From an uncultured Clostridia bacterium (GTDB lineage Bacteria; Bacillota; Clostridia; Christensenellales; Borkfalkiaceae), in assembly GCA_944337235.1 (NCBI GenBank), contig CALVLK010000011.1, forward strand, positions 1-46,631: 46,631 nt of DNA, read 5' to 3'. This document shows positions 23,859 to 34,251 of this stretch, piece by piece. The translations under genes were made by a program, and so were the position numbers. The stretch's first letter is position 1. Each line of letters begins with the position of its first letter. Under the pieces are notes generated by a model. The model ran no database searches. It was not told the origin of the DNA and saw only the letters and a program-made list of their open reading frames with translations.

Positions 23859-24713
23859 TCACCAAAGCTCGATCGGATCGAACCCATTGACCTGCACGAT
23901 CTCGAACAGATCGCAGTTGGCAATGTCGCGCGAGGTGACGACGGGGCCGCCGTCCGAATCGATGTCGTAGCCGAAGTGCTTATATGCCTGCCACACCAGG
24001 TGCGAACAATGCGTATGCACGGGATCGTCGCCCTGATCTTTGGCGGAAAAGATGCCGACGGTGAGCGAGTATGGGACATTATACAGCTTTTCATTTGCCC
24101 AGTCGGCGATCGCGCTGCGCTCCTCCGCCGAGGCGTCCTTTAAGCGCAGTATGATAAAGTTTGCCGCATTGGAGAACCACGAGACGGAACCGATGCTGCT
24201 GTTGTAACCGGGCGAGACCGATTCGAGCACGCGGGAGGAGGAGAGCACAAGCGCGGAATGCCCGTTGCGCCACCCGAAGGTGTGGCAGGAGGAGGTCACA
24301 ATGACGTCTCCGCGCTCCAGCGGCGCAAGCGGCGCATTGTAATTATCTGCCATTTCGTCATGTGAGCAGCCGAAGCTGACGCTGTCCTGCACGACCTCGC
24401 CCTCATAGAAGAGCGCCTCCTGAAAGGAGAGGATGCGTTCGGGGTCGTCCTTAAGACTGTCGAGCGAGGATCTGCCCAATCCCGTCTGAAGATAGAGCGT
24501 CTCATAGTCCTCGTCGCTCCATTCCTCCTGTTCCAGCAGCGCGCCGATGTCGATGCGCTCATAGGAGGGCAGCGTGCGTGCATACTGAATACATATGGCG
24601 TCTGCGGCCAGAAAGAAGCTGACCGCCACGATCAGAAAGCCGAAAAAACAGGCGAGGACGATGGCTGTGATGCGCAGACCTCTGTGTCCTTTCTTTTCTT
24701 TGCTTGCGTTCAT
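23859..24713 (-). CDS. membrane-anchored permuted NlpC/P60-like (YiiX/YycO-type) protein
   Basis: A 284-residue protein. One N-terminal membrane segment (about 14-37) is followed by an extracytoplasmic domain with the order of a permuted papain-like fold. GDVIVTSSCHTF opens it, His152 is in RNGHSALVLS, and Cys236 is in THCSHLVWQAY. The domain ends in SRDIANCDLFEIVQV. These match YiiX/YycO-type proteins, which are predicted amidases or peptidases of cell wall or acyl substrates; the substrate is unknown. The start at 24713 has an AAAGGAG ribosome binding site. It is monocistronic, with its own promoter and terminator. Confidence 0.82.
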   Translation of the reverse strand: MNASKEKKGHRGLRITAIVLACFFGFLIVAVSFFLAADAICIQYARTLPSYERIDIGALLEQEEWSDEDYETLYLQTGLGRSSLDSLKDDPERILSFQEALFYEGEVVQDSVSFGCSHDEMADNYNAPLAPLERGDVIVTSSCHTFGWRNGHSALVLSSSRVLESVSPGYNSSIGSVSWFSNAANFIILRLKDASAEERSAIADWANEKLYNVPYSLTVGIFSAKDQGDDPVHTHCSHLVWQAYKHFGYDIDSDGGPVVTSRDIANCDLFEIVQVNGFDPIELW

Positions 24714-24742
24714 GAATGCTCCTTTTCCTTTGCGTTTTCCTC

Positions 24743-24771
24743 ATTATAGTCCTCTTGGGGCGCTTTGTCAA
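24743..24771 (-). promoter_or_regulatory. promoter of the YiiX-like gene
   Basis: Minus-strand TTGACA (24771-24766) and TATAAT (24748-24743) with 17-bp spacing. Confidence 0.9.
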
Positions 24772-24820
24772 CTACTCGATGCCGCGATGCGCCTATTTTC
24801 ATCGCGGCGTCACACGCCGC

Positions 24821-25468
24821 TCAGCGCGGGGCACGGCGGGCAAGGACCTCCCCCGTTTCGGCGTCGAGAAGAAGGGCATACGTCTCCCCGCTGCGCGCCA
24901 CAAATCCCACATAGTAATAATTTTTGTCCCGCCTGAGCAGGCGCACTTGGATCTCGCCGAGGAAAGTCCCGTCGGCGGTGAAGTGCGATAGGCTGTCGCG
25001 TTCGGCTTCAAACGCGCGGCGTGCGGCGTCCTCTGCCGAGAGGGTGTTGTCTGTCTTCACGCTCGTCGCCACAATGTCGCGGTGCTCGTCGCCCCAGGAG
25101 ACGCGGAGTGATACGCTGCCTGCGGGATAGGCGTGCGTGCCCGAAAAGGTATAGTCGCCGCTTGCACTGCGATAGGACATCTCGCCGCCCCAGCCGTCGT
25201 CGAGCAGCGTGACCGTGTAGCGCTCGCCGAGCAGGGCAGGCGTCAGCGTGATCTCGATATAGTCGCTGCGCGGGGCGACGATTCCGTCGGAAAGAAAAGG
25301 CTGCTCACGCGAGATACAGGCGAGCGTAAGCGTAAATTCCTGCGTTTCGGCGAGAAACAGATCGCTCCGCACGTCAGAGATCGCCTCGGTGCAGTCCGCC
25401 TTTTTGCAGGCGGAGAGGGCAGGCAGGCAGAAAAATGCCGCCAGAATGATAAATCGTATTGCTTTCAT
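24821..25468 (-). CDS. predicted lipoprotein of unknown function
   Basis: A 215-residue protein with a lipoprotein signal ending LSAC at Cys21. The remainder is a beta-rich extracytoplasmic domain. The last 60 residues (FTADGTFLGEIQVRLLRRDKNYYYVGFVARSGETYALLLDAETGEVLAR) resemble a PepSY-like fold, where DAETGEVL is a frequent ending; that is only a suggestion. No catalytic motif is seen. Between its stop and the next promoter lie two alternative hairpins (24781-24808 and 24804-24820). Confidence 0.75.
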   Translation of the reverse strand: MKAIRFIILAAFFCLPALSACKKADCTEAISDVRSDLFLAETQEFTLTLACISREQPFLSDGIVAPRSDYIEITLTPALLGERYTVTLLDDGWGGEMSYRSASGDYTFSGTHAYPAGSVSLRVSWGDEHRDIVATSVKTDNTLSAEDAARRAFEAERDSLSHFTADGTFLGEIQVRLLRRDKNYYYVGFVARSGETYALLLDAETGEVLARRAPR

Positions 25469-25522
25469 ATGCCTATGACTATGATACAGGCGTCGAATTC
25501 ATGACTTTTTCTATGATTTCTG

Positions 25523-25551
25523 TTGCTTTTTCGCGCAGCGTATGATAGAAT
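25523..25551 (+). promoter_or_regulatory. promoter upstream of the membrane protein and guaB
   Basis: TTGCTT at 25523-25528 and TAGAAT at 25546-25551 with 17-bp spacing. Confidence 0.65.
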
Positions 25552-25587
25552 AGAAATGTGTTATCCTCAAAGGGATGTATAGACCGA

Positions 25588-27656
<2,069 letters not shown>

Positions 27657-27671
27657 TCGGGCACTCGGATA

Positions 27672-27694
27672 AAACGCCCGCACGGGCGTTTTTA
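27672..27694 (+). terminator. terminator-like hairpin between guaB and guaA
   Basis: AAACGCCCG-CA-CGGGCGTTT, a 9-bp stem whose 3' arm is continued by T residues. The loop is only two bases if fully paired, so the closing pair probably opens. No good promoter is seen before guaA, so it may be a partial terminator giving lower guaA expression. Confidence 0.75.
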
Positions 27695-27726
27695 TCGTTG
27701 ACAGCACAGACGAAGAAGGAGAATTT

Positions 27727-29262
27727 ATGCAGCATCAGAGAGTATTGGTTTTGGACTTCGGCGGGCAGTACAATCAGCTCATTGCCCGCCGTGTGAGGGA
27801 TCTGAAGGTATATTGCGATCTCAAGCCCTGCGACATGACGATGGACGAGATCCGCGCATACGACCCCATCGGCATCATCTTCACGGGCGGTCCGAGCAGC
27901 GTGTACGACGCACAGGCCCCGCACATCCCGCAGGAGGTCTTTTCGCTCGGGATCCCCGTGCTTGGCATCTGCTACGGTTGCCAACTCATTGCTTATGAAC
28001 TGGGCGGCAGGGTAGAGCACGCCGCAACCAGCGAATACGGCAAACGCACCTTTTCTTTCATCGCCGACAGTCCGCTTTCGGAAGGTGTTCCCAAGACGAG
28101 CATCTGCTGGATGAGCCATACCGACCATGTCACCGCAGTCCCGGAAGGTTTTTCTGTCCTTGCGGCGACCGAGACCTGCCCCGTCACCGTATTCGGCAGC
28201 GAAGAACGCAAGATCTACGGCATTCAGTTTCACCCCGAAGTCGTGCATTCCGAGTACGGCAACAAGATGCTCGAAAATTTCCTCTACCGCGTGTGCGGCG
28301 CCGCGGGCGACTGGACGATGCAGGGCTATGTGAAGGAGCAGGTGGCACGCATCCGCGAAAAGGTGGGCGACAAGAAGGTGCTCTGCGCCATGTCGGGCGG
28401 CGTCGATTCCGCCGTCGCGGCAACGCTCATCCACAGGGCGGTCGGCGATCAGCTCACCTGCGTGTTCGTCGATCATGGCCTGCACCGCAAGAACGAGCCG
28501 GAGGAGGTCATGTCCGTATTCCGTGACGGCCTCGGCATGAACCTCATCAAGGCGGACGCCGCCGATCTCTTTTTGGACAAGCTTGCAGGGGTCACCGATC
28601 CCGAGCGCAAGCGCAAGATCATCGGCGCGGAGTTTATCAATGTGTTTGAAAAAGAGGCGAAGAAGATCGGCGCTGTCGACTTTCTGGTACAGGGGACCAT
28701 CTATCCCGACGTCATCGAGAGCGGAAAGGGCAAGAGCGCCGTCATCAAGTCGCATCATAATGTGGGCGGACTGCCCGACGTGGTCGATTTTAAAGAGATC
28801 ATCGAGCCGCTGCGCGACCTGTTCAAAGACGAGGTGCGCCGCGTGGGCACGGAGCTCGGCCTGCCCGATTCCGTAGTGTGGCGTCAGCCCTGCCCGGGGC
28901 CTGCGCTCGCCATCCGCATCATGGGCGAGGTCACGCGTGAAAAACTTGCCACGCTGCGTGAGGCGGACTTCATCTTCCGCGACGAGATCGCCAAAGCGGG
29001 GCTGGACAGGCAGATCTGGCAGTACTTTGCCGTCATCACGAACAGCAAGACTGTGGGCGTTCAGGGCGATTTCAGAACGTATGAGAACGTCATTGCGCTG
29101 CGCGCCGTGACGAGCGTAGACGCCATGACCGCCGATTGGGCGCGCATCCCCTTTGAGGTCCTCGAAACGATCTCCAACCGCATCACCAACGAGGTGCCGC
29201 ACGCCAACCGCGTCGTCTATGACATCACGAGCAAACCGCCGGCAACCATCGAATGGGAGTAA
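27727..29262 (+). CDS. guaA: GMP synthase (glutamine-hydrolysing)
   Basis: Aminates XMP to GMP using glutamine and ATP. It has 511 residues, the usual length. The N-terminal class I amidotransferase domain has Cys in GICYGCQL and the HPE motif in FHPEVVHS. The PP-loop ATP domain has [14 protein letters not shown]. The C-terminal dimerisation domain ends [11 protein letters not shown]. An AGAAGGAG ribosome binding site precedes the ATG. It completes GMP synthesis with guaB. Confidence 0.97.
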   Translation: MQHQRVLVLDFGGQYNQLIARRVRDLKVYCDLKPCDMTMDEIRAYDPIGIIFTGGPSSVYDAQAPHIPQEVFSLGIPVLGICYGCQLIAYELGGRVEHAATSEYGKRTFSFIADSPLSEGVPKTSICWMSHTDHVTAVPEGFSVLAATETCPVTVFGSEERKIYGIQFHPEVVHSEYGNKMLENFLYRVCGAAGDWTMQGYVKEQVARIREKVGDKKVLCAMSGGVDSAVAATLIHRAVGDQLTCVFVDHGLHRKNEPEEVMSVFRDGLGMNLIKADAADLFLDKLAGVTDPERKRKIIGAEFINVFEKEAKKIGAVDFLVQGTIYPDVIESGKGKSAVIKSHHNVGGLPDVVDFKEIIEPLRDLFKDEVRRVGTELGLPDSVVWRQPCPGPALAIRIMGEVTREKLATLREADFIFRDEIAKAGLDRQIWQYFAVITNSKTVGVQGDFRTYENVIALRAVTSVDAMTADWARIPFEVLETISNRITNEVPHANRVVYDITSKPPATIEWE

Positions 29263-29408
29263 AAGTTAAAGGTGATTAATCCAATTAAAGACTCGGTGCA
29301 GTTAAATCTGGCAACAGACTGTATCGAGGTTGATTAAAAATCAGATTTTATGGTATCAGGAACTGCACAGTTCCCAATCTTTATAAAAATTTAAAATAAG
29401 ATGGTGAA

Positions 29409-30167
29409 ATGAACGAAGCGGAATTAAAATTTATTTGGAAAAAAGAAGAGGAAATAGCATATATTCACGGATGGGATTTTTCACATATACACGGAAGATT
29501 TGAGGAAGAGAACGATTTGCCATGGGATTATGAGGAGATTGTAAGACAGTATTTGAGAAATGATTCTAATATGCTGGATTATGATACCGGCGGTGGTGAA
29601 TTTTTATTGTCGCTGAATCATCCGTTTGATAAAACATCGGCAACTGAAGGGTTTAAACCCAATGTACAGTTATGTCAGGAAAAGCTACTGCCCTTGGGAA
29701 TTGATTTTAAAGAGTGCAGTACTCCTTCAAAAATCCCGTACAACAATGAAACTTTTGATATAATTATTAACAGACACGGAAGTTTTCATGCGAAGGAGTT
29801 ATATCGCCTTTTGAAAAAAGAGGGGATCTTTGTTACAGAACAGGTCGGTGGAGATAATGAAAGAGATTTGGTTGAAATGGTTCTTCCCGGAACCGAAAAA
29901 CCATTTCCACATTTGAATCTGAAAGAACAGAAAAGAGTATTTGAAGATGCTGGGTTTCACATCATCCGTGCAGAGGAAGCATATCGACCAATCAAGTTTT
30001 ATGATGTTGGTTCTTTTGTCTGGTTTGCCCATATTATTGAATGGGAATTTCCTGACTTTTCAATTGACAAATGTTTTCAAGGATTATTGAAAATGCAACG
30101 AATGATTGATGACAAAGGGAATATTGAAGGGACCATCCATCGCTATCTGATCGTGGCCAAGAAATAA
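29409..30167 (+). CDS. class I SAM-dependent methyltransferase
   Basis: A 252-residue predicted methyltransferase. Motif I is NMLDYDTGGGEFLLSL, near residues 56-71, where LDLGTGGG is usual. A later motif IPYNNETFDIIINRHGSFH sits where the class I fold has its acidic strand 4, and RLLKKEGIFVTEQVGG is the strand 5 region. The target is unknown. The gene is markedly AT-richer, with A/T-ending codons, than guaA upstream, which suggests horizontal gain. The ribosome binding site is poor. The 146 bp after guaA hold inverted GAACTG/CAGTTC but no clear terminator. Confidence 0.82.
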   Translation: MNEAELKFIWKKEEEIAYIHGWDFSHIHGRFEEENDLPWDYEEIVRQYLRNDSNMLDYDTGGGEFLLSLNHPFDKTSATEGFKPNVQLCQEKLLPLGIDFKECSTPSKIPYNNETFDIIINRHGSFHAKELYRLLKKEGIFVTEQVGGDNERDLVEMVLPGTEKPFPHLNLKEQKRVFEDAGFHIIRAEEAYRPIKFYDVGSFVWFAHIIEWEFPDFSIDKCFQGLLKMQRMIDDKGNIEGTIHRYLIVAKK

Positions 30168-30284
30168 ATTTTGTTGTGTGGCAGAGTTTATTTGCAACTG
30201 AAATTCCAAACAAAAATACGAGAATTAAATTGCAGTGAGACGAGTGGAAGTGACGCTCGTTAATGAATAAGGAGCGGATTCCAT

Positions 30285-30722
30285 ATGATTCGTCCAATGA
30301 TGCGAGAAGAATACTCTGCGGTATATGACCTGTGGCTCTCCTGCAAAGGTATGGGGCTCAACGATGTGGATGATTCAGAAAATGGATTTGCCCGTTTTTT
30401 AGAACGCAATCCCACCACTTGTCTTGTTTCTGAAACAGATGGAAAATTGATCGGTGTAATTATGGCGGGCAACGATGGTCGGCGCGGGTACATTTACCAT
30501 ACGGCAGTACATCCCTCTTATCGAAAACAAGGCATCGGCTCATCGCTCGTGGAGGCCGTGTTGCAAGGCCTAAAGCAACTTGGTATCAGCAAGGTAGCAT
30601 TAGTCGTATTTACAAAAAACAAGGACGGAAACGCCTTTTGGGAAAAACAGGGATTTACAGCGAGGAATGATCTGATTCATCGCAATAAATCTCTTGTGGA
30701 AATGACACGGATCGATACTTAA
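30285..30722 (+). CDS. GNAT-family N-acetyltransferase
   Basis: A 145-residue acetyltransferase of the GNAT fold. The acetyl-CoA-binding motif A is VHPSYRKQGIGSSLVEAVL (about residues 75-93, Q/RxxGxG/A). The C-terminal FWEKQGFTARNDL block is typical. The start at 30285 has AAGGAG nearby. Base composition lies between that of the methyltransferase and the surrounding genome. The substrate is not predictable. Confidence 0.85.
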   Translation: MIRPMMREEYSAVYDLWLSCKGMGLNDVDDSENGFARFLERNPTTCLVSETDGKLIGVIMAGNDGRRGYIYHTAVHPSYRKQGIGSSLVEAVLQGLKQLGISKVALVVFTKNKDGNAFWEKQGFTARNDLIHRNKSLVEMTRIDT

Positions 30723-31133
30723 AAACAGACATTATCTTCTCTATCGGGAAAGATGAAAAATTGATGGGAGTGCCGATTGGTCTGAAACTTTATATTCATT
30801 GATTGTGGAAGTAGCAATACAGGGCGGGCAAGTCCCAAGGGTGCTTGCCTGCCTCCTTTGATTTTGGGTGGAGCCAGCTGTCGAGTTGCGTCCCACTATC
30901 GCCTGGGGCGTTTATGCTTCCAGGCGGTGGTCGAAATTAGTCTCAATTTGAGACTAATTTCGACCAAATAATGGGTAAAGCATTAACATATTTGCGAATG
31001 TTTTGTCTGTGGAATCACCTCAATTACACTCCTATATATCTGTATTTGCCGAATGGGAGTGACGCGCATTAAGCGCCCGGTTCGATCGGCCTTGCGACGG
31101 ATCCGTTTTGACCGTGCGCAAAACAGAGGGCAT
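30723..31133. other. non-coding stretch with three hairpins
   Basis: No credible gene is seen in these 411 bp. In order they hold GGCGGGCAAG / CTTGCCTGCC (about 30822-30855, one G-U pair), CGCCTGG / CCAGGCG (about 30900-30926), and a perfect 37-bp palindrome (30929-30965). The run of structures could be an RNA element or the end of a lost mobile element. Confidence 0.6.
30929..30965. repeat. perfect 37-bp palindrome
   Basis: The left half is GGTCGAAATTAGTCTCAA, then one T, then its exact reverse complement. Perfect 18-bp arms with a one-base centre are unusual for a terminator, and no T-run follows on either side. Confidence 0.9.
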
Positions 31134-31676
31134 ATGACAGAGATCAGGATCATTACCGAAACACATCAGGACGATATCAACATCCCGAATGAACCATTTC
31201 GCAGGATCGGGAGGATGATACCGTCCTGTTTTCATGGGGCGTGGAGTTACGAGGCGGTCTTCTATGACGAACCGGATGCAACGGAGTGCTTTCCGGACGA
31301 ACACTATGATTATACCGCAATGAAGGATCACAGCGTCTTTATCGGCGCCTATGACCGCGGGAATTGCGTAGGGCTCGCCATATTGCAGAAGACCATGTAC
31401 AGATACATGTATCTGTACGATCTGAAGGTATCCGAAGCCTATCGGCAGAAGGGCGTGGCGACGGCCCTGATCCGGAAGGCCAAGGAGGTCTGCAAGGAGC
31501 ATGGTTATTCCGGGATCTACACACAAGCTCAGGATAACAACCTTGCCGCCTGCCTTTTTTACATCAAAACGGGCTTCTATATCGGCGGTCTGGATACAAA
31601 TATCTATAGGGGGACGGCGCAGGAGGGGAAGGCAGATATCGTCTTTTACCTGGATTGTGAAGACCCGGGGCTTTGA
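31134..31676 (+). CDS. GNAT acetyltransferase, streptothricin acetyltransferase (SatA/Sat4)-like
   Basis: A 180-residue GNAT protein. Features shared with Sat-type enzymes are the N-terminal NIPNEPFRRIGRMIPS, VSEAYRQKGVATALIRKAKE (motif A), and QDNNLAACLFYIKTGFYIGG followed by LDTNIYRG. Sat enzymes acetylate the beta-lysine of streptothricin and confer resistance. The pattern is family-level evidence; resistance is not shown by sequence. The ATG at 31134 has GAGGG upstream and is preferred over an in-frame start at 31053, which would add 27 basic residues. It lies at the right edge of the AT-richer patch. Confidence 0.78.
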   Translation: MTEIRIITETHQDDINIPNEPFRRIGRMIPSCFHGAWSYEAVFYDEPDATECFPDEHYDYTAMKDHSVFIGAYDRGNCVGLAILQKTMYRYMYLYDLKVSEAYRQKGVATALIRKAKEVCKEHGYSGIYTQAQDNNLAACLFYIKTGFYIGGLDTNIYRGTAQEGKADIVFYLDCEDPGL

Positions 31677-32066
31677 CAGGCGAAGATTCTCGGACTACAA
31701 AGATGCTCTCTGTGGGATCGCCGGAACGGCGTTCGCTCTTCTGATCGCGTTTGCATATGCGGGAAGGACGTATCGCAAACGGCGCGACGTGGCAAAGCAG
31801 ATTATGCGCCATATCCAAACAGGCGCCGGGATATGTTCATGAGAATGCTTCCTGCCCCGTTCCATGCGAATTTTTTGAACATTGCGCAAAGACATAGTTC
31901 GGGTCCGAGGGCCGGGATCTTTTCACCTTGTTTCCCTTGAGCGTTTTTTTCGTGAAGATGTGAAAAAATTTGGAAAAGCCCCTTGACGAATGAAAGAATT
32001 GGTATTATAATATGCAATGGAGTCACAAAGAGGGCCCCAAAATTCGAGATTTAAGGAGTTACGACA
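31677..32066. other. intergenic stretch upstream of the alcohol dehydrogenase
   Basis: Apart from the promoter at 31983-32011 and an AAGGAG ribosome binding site before 32067, nothing is seen in these 390 bp. Short open frames lack ribosome binding sites. Confidence 0.5.
31983..32011 (+). promoter_or_regulatory. promoter of the Fe-alcohol dehydrogenase
   Basis: TTGACG at 31983-31988 and TATAAT at 32006-32011 with 17-bp spacing. Confidence 0.85.
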
Positions 32067-33284
32067 ATGGCAAGATTTACATTACCGCGTGACTTGTATC
32101 ATGGCAAGGGCGCGATGGAAGCACTGAAGTCCTTCCAGGGGAAAAAGGCAATGATCTGTGTTGGAGGCGGCTCGATGAAGAAGTTCGGCTTCCTCGACAA
32201 GGCGATCTCTTACCTGAAAGAAGCGGGTATGGAAGTGGAGCTGTTCGAGGGTATCGAGTCCGATCCCTCCGTCGAGACGGTCATGAAGGGCGCCGAGGCG
32301 ATGCTCAAATTTGAACCCGACTGGATCATTGCAATGGGCGGCGGATCGCCCATCGACGCGGCTAAGGCAATGTGGATCAAGTATGAATATCCCGACATCA
32401 CGTTTGAAGAGATGTGCAAGGTATTCGGGATCCCTCAGCTGCGCAGAAAGGCAAAGTTCTGCGCCATCTCCTCCACCTCCGGCACTGCAACGGAAGTGAC
32501 CGCGTTCTCCATCATTACCGACTATCATAAGGGTATCAAATACCCCATCGCCGACTTCGAGATCACGCCCGACGTCGCGATCGTGGATCCCGAACTTGCC
32601 GAGACCATGCCCAAGAAGCTGGTCGCGCATACGGGTATGGACGCCATGACGCACGCCATCGAGGCATACGTCTCCACCGCAAACTGCGACTATACCGATC
32701 CGCTTGCGATCTTCGCGATCAAGATGATCCAGAACGACCTTGTCGCCTCCTATAACGGCGATATGGAAAAGCGCGACGCAATGCACAACGCGCAGTGCCT
32801 TGCCGGCATGGCGTTCTCGAACGCGCTGCTCGGCATCGTCCACTCCATGGCACACAAGACGGGCGCTGCCTTTGCCGACTACGGCGCGCACATCATCCAC
32901 GGCGCGGCAAACGCAATGTACCTGCCCAAGGTCATCGCCTTTAACGCCAAGGATCCCACGGCGAAGAAGCGCTATGGCGTCATCGCAGACTATATGGGCC
33001 TGGGCGGCGCGAATGACGACGAGAAGGTCGCGCTCCTCATTGCATATCTGCGCAAGATGAACGACGACCTCAACATCCCTCACTGCATCGCGCACTACGG
33101 CGCAGACAGCTATCCCTGCGAGAAGGGTTTCGTGCCCGAGGAAGTCTTCCTGGAAAGACTGCCCGAAATCGCAAAGAACGCCATCGGCGACGCCTGCACG
33201 GGTTCCAACCCCCGTCAGCCTTCGCAGGAAGAGATGGAAAAGCTGCTCAAGTGCTGCTATTACGACACGGAAGTAGATTTCTGA
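32067..33284 (+). CDS. iron-containing (group III) alcohol dehydrogenase
   Basis: NAD(P)-linked, metal-dependent alcohol dehydrogenase; 405 residues. The N-terminal nucleotide-binding half has MGGGSPIDAAKAMWI and ISSTSGTATEVTAFSI. Metal ligands are expected in PDVAIVDPEL, GMDAMTHAIEAYVS, GIVHSMAHKTGA and the HGAANAMYLP region, all present. It resembles AdhE C-terminal domains and butanol dehydrogenases of fermentative clostridia, with aldehyde reduction the likely direction; the exact substrate is unknown. It has a strong promoter, an AAGGAG site and its own terminator, and its codon bias toward C-ending codons suggests high expression. Confidence 0.93.
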   Translation: MARFTLPRDLYHGKGAMEALKSFQGKKAMICVGGGSMKKFGFLDKAISYLKEAGMEVELFEGIESDPSVETVMKGAEAMLKFEPDWIIAMGGGSPIDAAKAMWIKYEYPDITFEEMCKVFGIPQLRRKAKFCAISSTSGTATEVTAFSIITDYHKGIKYPIADFEITPDVAIVDPELAETMPKKLVAHTGMDAMTHAIEAYVSTANCDYTDPLAIFAIKMIQNDLVASYNGDMEKRDAMHNAQCLAGMAFSNALLGIVHSMAHKTGAAFADYGAHIIHGAANAMYLPKVIAFNAKDPTAKKRYGVIADYMGLGGANDDEKVALLIAYLRKMNDDLNIPHCIAHYGADSYPCEKGFVPEEVFLERLPEIAKNAIGDACTGSNPRQPSQEEMEKLLKCCYYDTEVDF

Positions 33285-33295
33285 TCTGTCATGAG

Positions 33296-33327
33296 GCGGC
33301 GCGTCCCCTGCGGGATGCGCCGCTTTT
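33296..33327 (+). terminator. alcohol dehydrogenase terminator
   Basis: GCGGCGC-GT-CCC / GGG-AT-GCGCCGC hairpin (tip CTGC) followed by four T. Confidence 0.85.
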
Positions 33328-33354
33328 CATGTAAAATACGCAACGGAGAACGAT

Positions 33355-33825
33355 ATGAGAAGAAGCGACAGAGAGATCACGGACCGGCTCGAACAGATCG
33401 CCGTTTTAAGACGGTGCGATGTCTGCCGCCTTGCGTTTGCAGACGGCGACTATCCCTATATCCTGCCCCTGAACTTCGGCATGGAGGAGGGGGAGGAGCT
33501 CACGCTCTATTTTCACGGCGCCGCGGAGGGGTATAAGTACGAACTCATCGCGCGCGAGGGGAAGGCGTCGTTCGAGGCGGATTGCTCGCATCGCCTTGTG
33601 TTGGACGAGCAGAAGGGCGCCTGTACGATGGAGTATGAGAGCGTCATCGGCTACGGCGTAGTGGAGTTTGTCGAGGACGAGCGGGAAAAGCTGGCGGCGC
33701 TGAAGGCGATCATGCGCCATTACGGCAGGGAAGATTTTGCTTTCCGGCAGGAGGTCGCAGCCGTCACCTGTGTGTTTCGCCTGCGCGTTGCGCATATGAC
33801 GGCAAAGCACCGCTTTAAGCGGTAA
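33355..33825 (+). CDS. pyridoxamine 5'-phosphate oxidase-like (NimA-type) flavoprotein
   Basis: A 156-residue split-barrel FMN-binding protein. The N-terminal blocks CDVCRLAFADGDYPYILPLNF (given in part) and LYFHGAAEGYKYELI, then ADCSHRLV and YESVIGYGVVEFV, follow the NimA/Pyridox_ox_2 pattern. Nim proteins have been associated with 5-nitroimidazole reduction, but most members are of unknown role. A CGGAGAA ribosome binding site precedes the ATG. The gene sits just after the alcohol dehydrogenase terminator and may be expressed by readthrough. Confidence 0.85.
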   Translation: MRRSDREITDRLEQIAVLRRCDVCRLAFADGDYPYILPLNFGMEEGEELTLYFHGAAEGYKYELIAREGKASFEADCSHRLVLDEQKGACTMEYESVIGYGVVEFVEDEREKLAALKAIMRHYGREDFAFRQEVAAVTCVFRLRVAHMTAKHRFKR

Positions 33826-33878
33826 AAAATGCGGGCCGAGGAGGGTCTGCCTTGTACGCAATACGGAAAGAAATATAC

Positions 33879-33916
33879 AACGCCCCCGAAAGCCATTTCG
33901 CTTTCGGGGGCGTTTT
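33879..33916. terminator. bidirectional terminator between PPOX-like and XRE genes
   Basis: A 14-bp perfect stem AACGCCCCCGAAAG / CTTTCGGGGGCGTT with an eight-base loop and T residues on the plus side. It serves the convergent genes on both sides. Confidence 0.9.
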
Positions 33917-33933
33917 CATCGAAAAAAGGCCGA

Positions 33934-34140
33934 TCATAGCGTCGATCTTCTGCCCAGCAGATAGTCGGCAGATACCTCAAAAAAATCGCAGAGTTTTACA
34001 ATGTAGCTTGCCTTCGGCTCGTTGATGCCGCGTTCCCAATAGTCGATCGCCTTTTGACTCACGCCGATCGCATGTGCAAGCTGCGCCTGCGAAAGGTTTC
34101 TCTCCTTGCGCAGTTCCCTTATAATGATCCCTATCGTCAT
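33934..34140 (-). CDS. small XRE-family (Cro/CI-type) repressor
   Basis: A 68-residue stand-alone helix-turn-helix protein. LSQAQLAHAIGVSQKAIDYW is the HTH (about residues 16-35), and the C-terminal FFEVSADYLLGR is a common XRE ending. A GAGAGGAT ribosome binding site lies upstream. It is divergent from the patatin gene, and the shared 111-bp region holds two matching palindromes over the patatin promoter, which are probable binding sites. Likely a repressor of the patatin operon. Confidence 0.88.
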   Translation of the reverse strand: MTIGIIIRELRKERNLSQAQLAHAIGVSQKAIDYWERGINEPKASYIVKLCDFFEVSADYLLGRRSTL

Positions 34141-34177
34141 ATCCTCTCATATTGTAACTAAATATTATTGAAATATG

Positions 34178-34206
34178 TTGACAAAGAAGAAAACTTCTGA
34201 TAAAAT
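34178..34206 (+). promoter_or_regulatory. promoter of the patatin operon
   Basis: TTGACA at 34178-34183 and TAAAAT at 34201-34206 with 17-bp spacing. Confidence 0.85.
34185..34198. promoter_or_regulatory. operator O1
   Basis: Palindrome AGAAG-AAAA-CTTCT lies wholly inside the -35/-10 spacer of the patatin promoter, an ideal place for repression. Confidence 0.75.
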
Positions 34207-34212
34207 AAAAAA

Positions 34213-34226
34213 AGAAGAAATCTTCT
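34213..34226. promoter_or_regulatory. operator O2
   Basis: AGAAG-AAAT-CTTCT is the same dyad as O1, centred 28 bp downstream and covering the transcription start region. Confidence 0.75.
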
Positions 34227-34251
34227 TGTCACAAAAAAGAGAGTACATACG

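Noticed and set aside
24781-24820. Overlapping GC-rich hairpins as a riboswitch or attenuator
   Set aside because: They lie downstream of a stop codon and upstream of the YiiX-like promoter, have no T-run and match no known aptamer. Probably a terminator remnant.
27698-27703. TTGACA before guaA as a promoter
   Set aside because: The -10 position would fall at GAATTT just before the ATG, giving a start inside the gene; no usable -10 is seen.
30723-31133. Integron attC site or IS end
   Set aside because: No conserved attC core sites, integrase, transposase frame or target-site duplication could be seen. It is left as an unexplained structured region.
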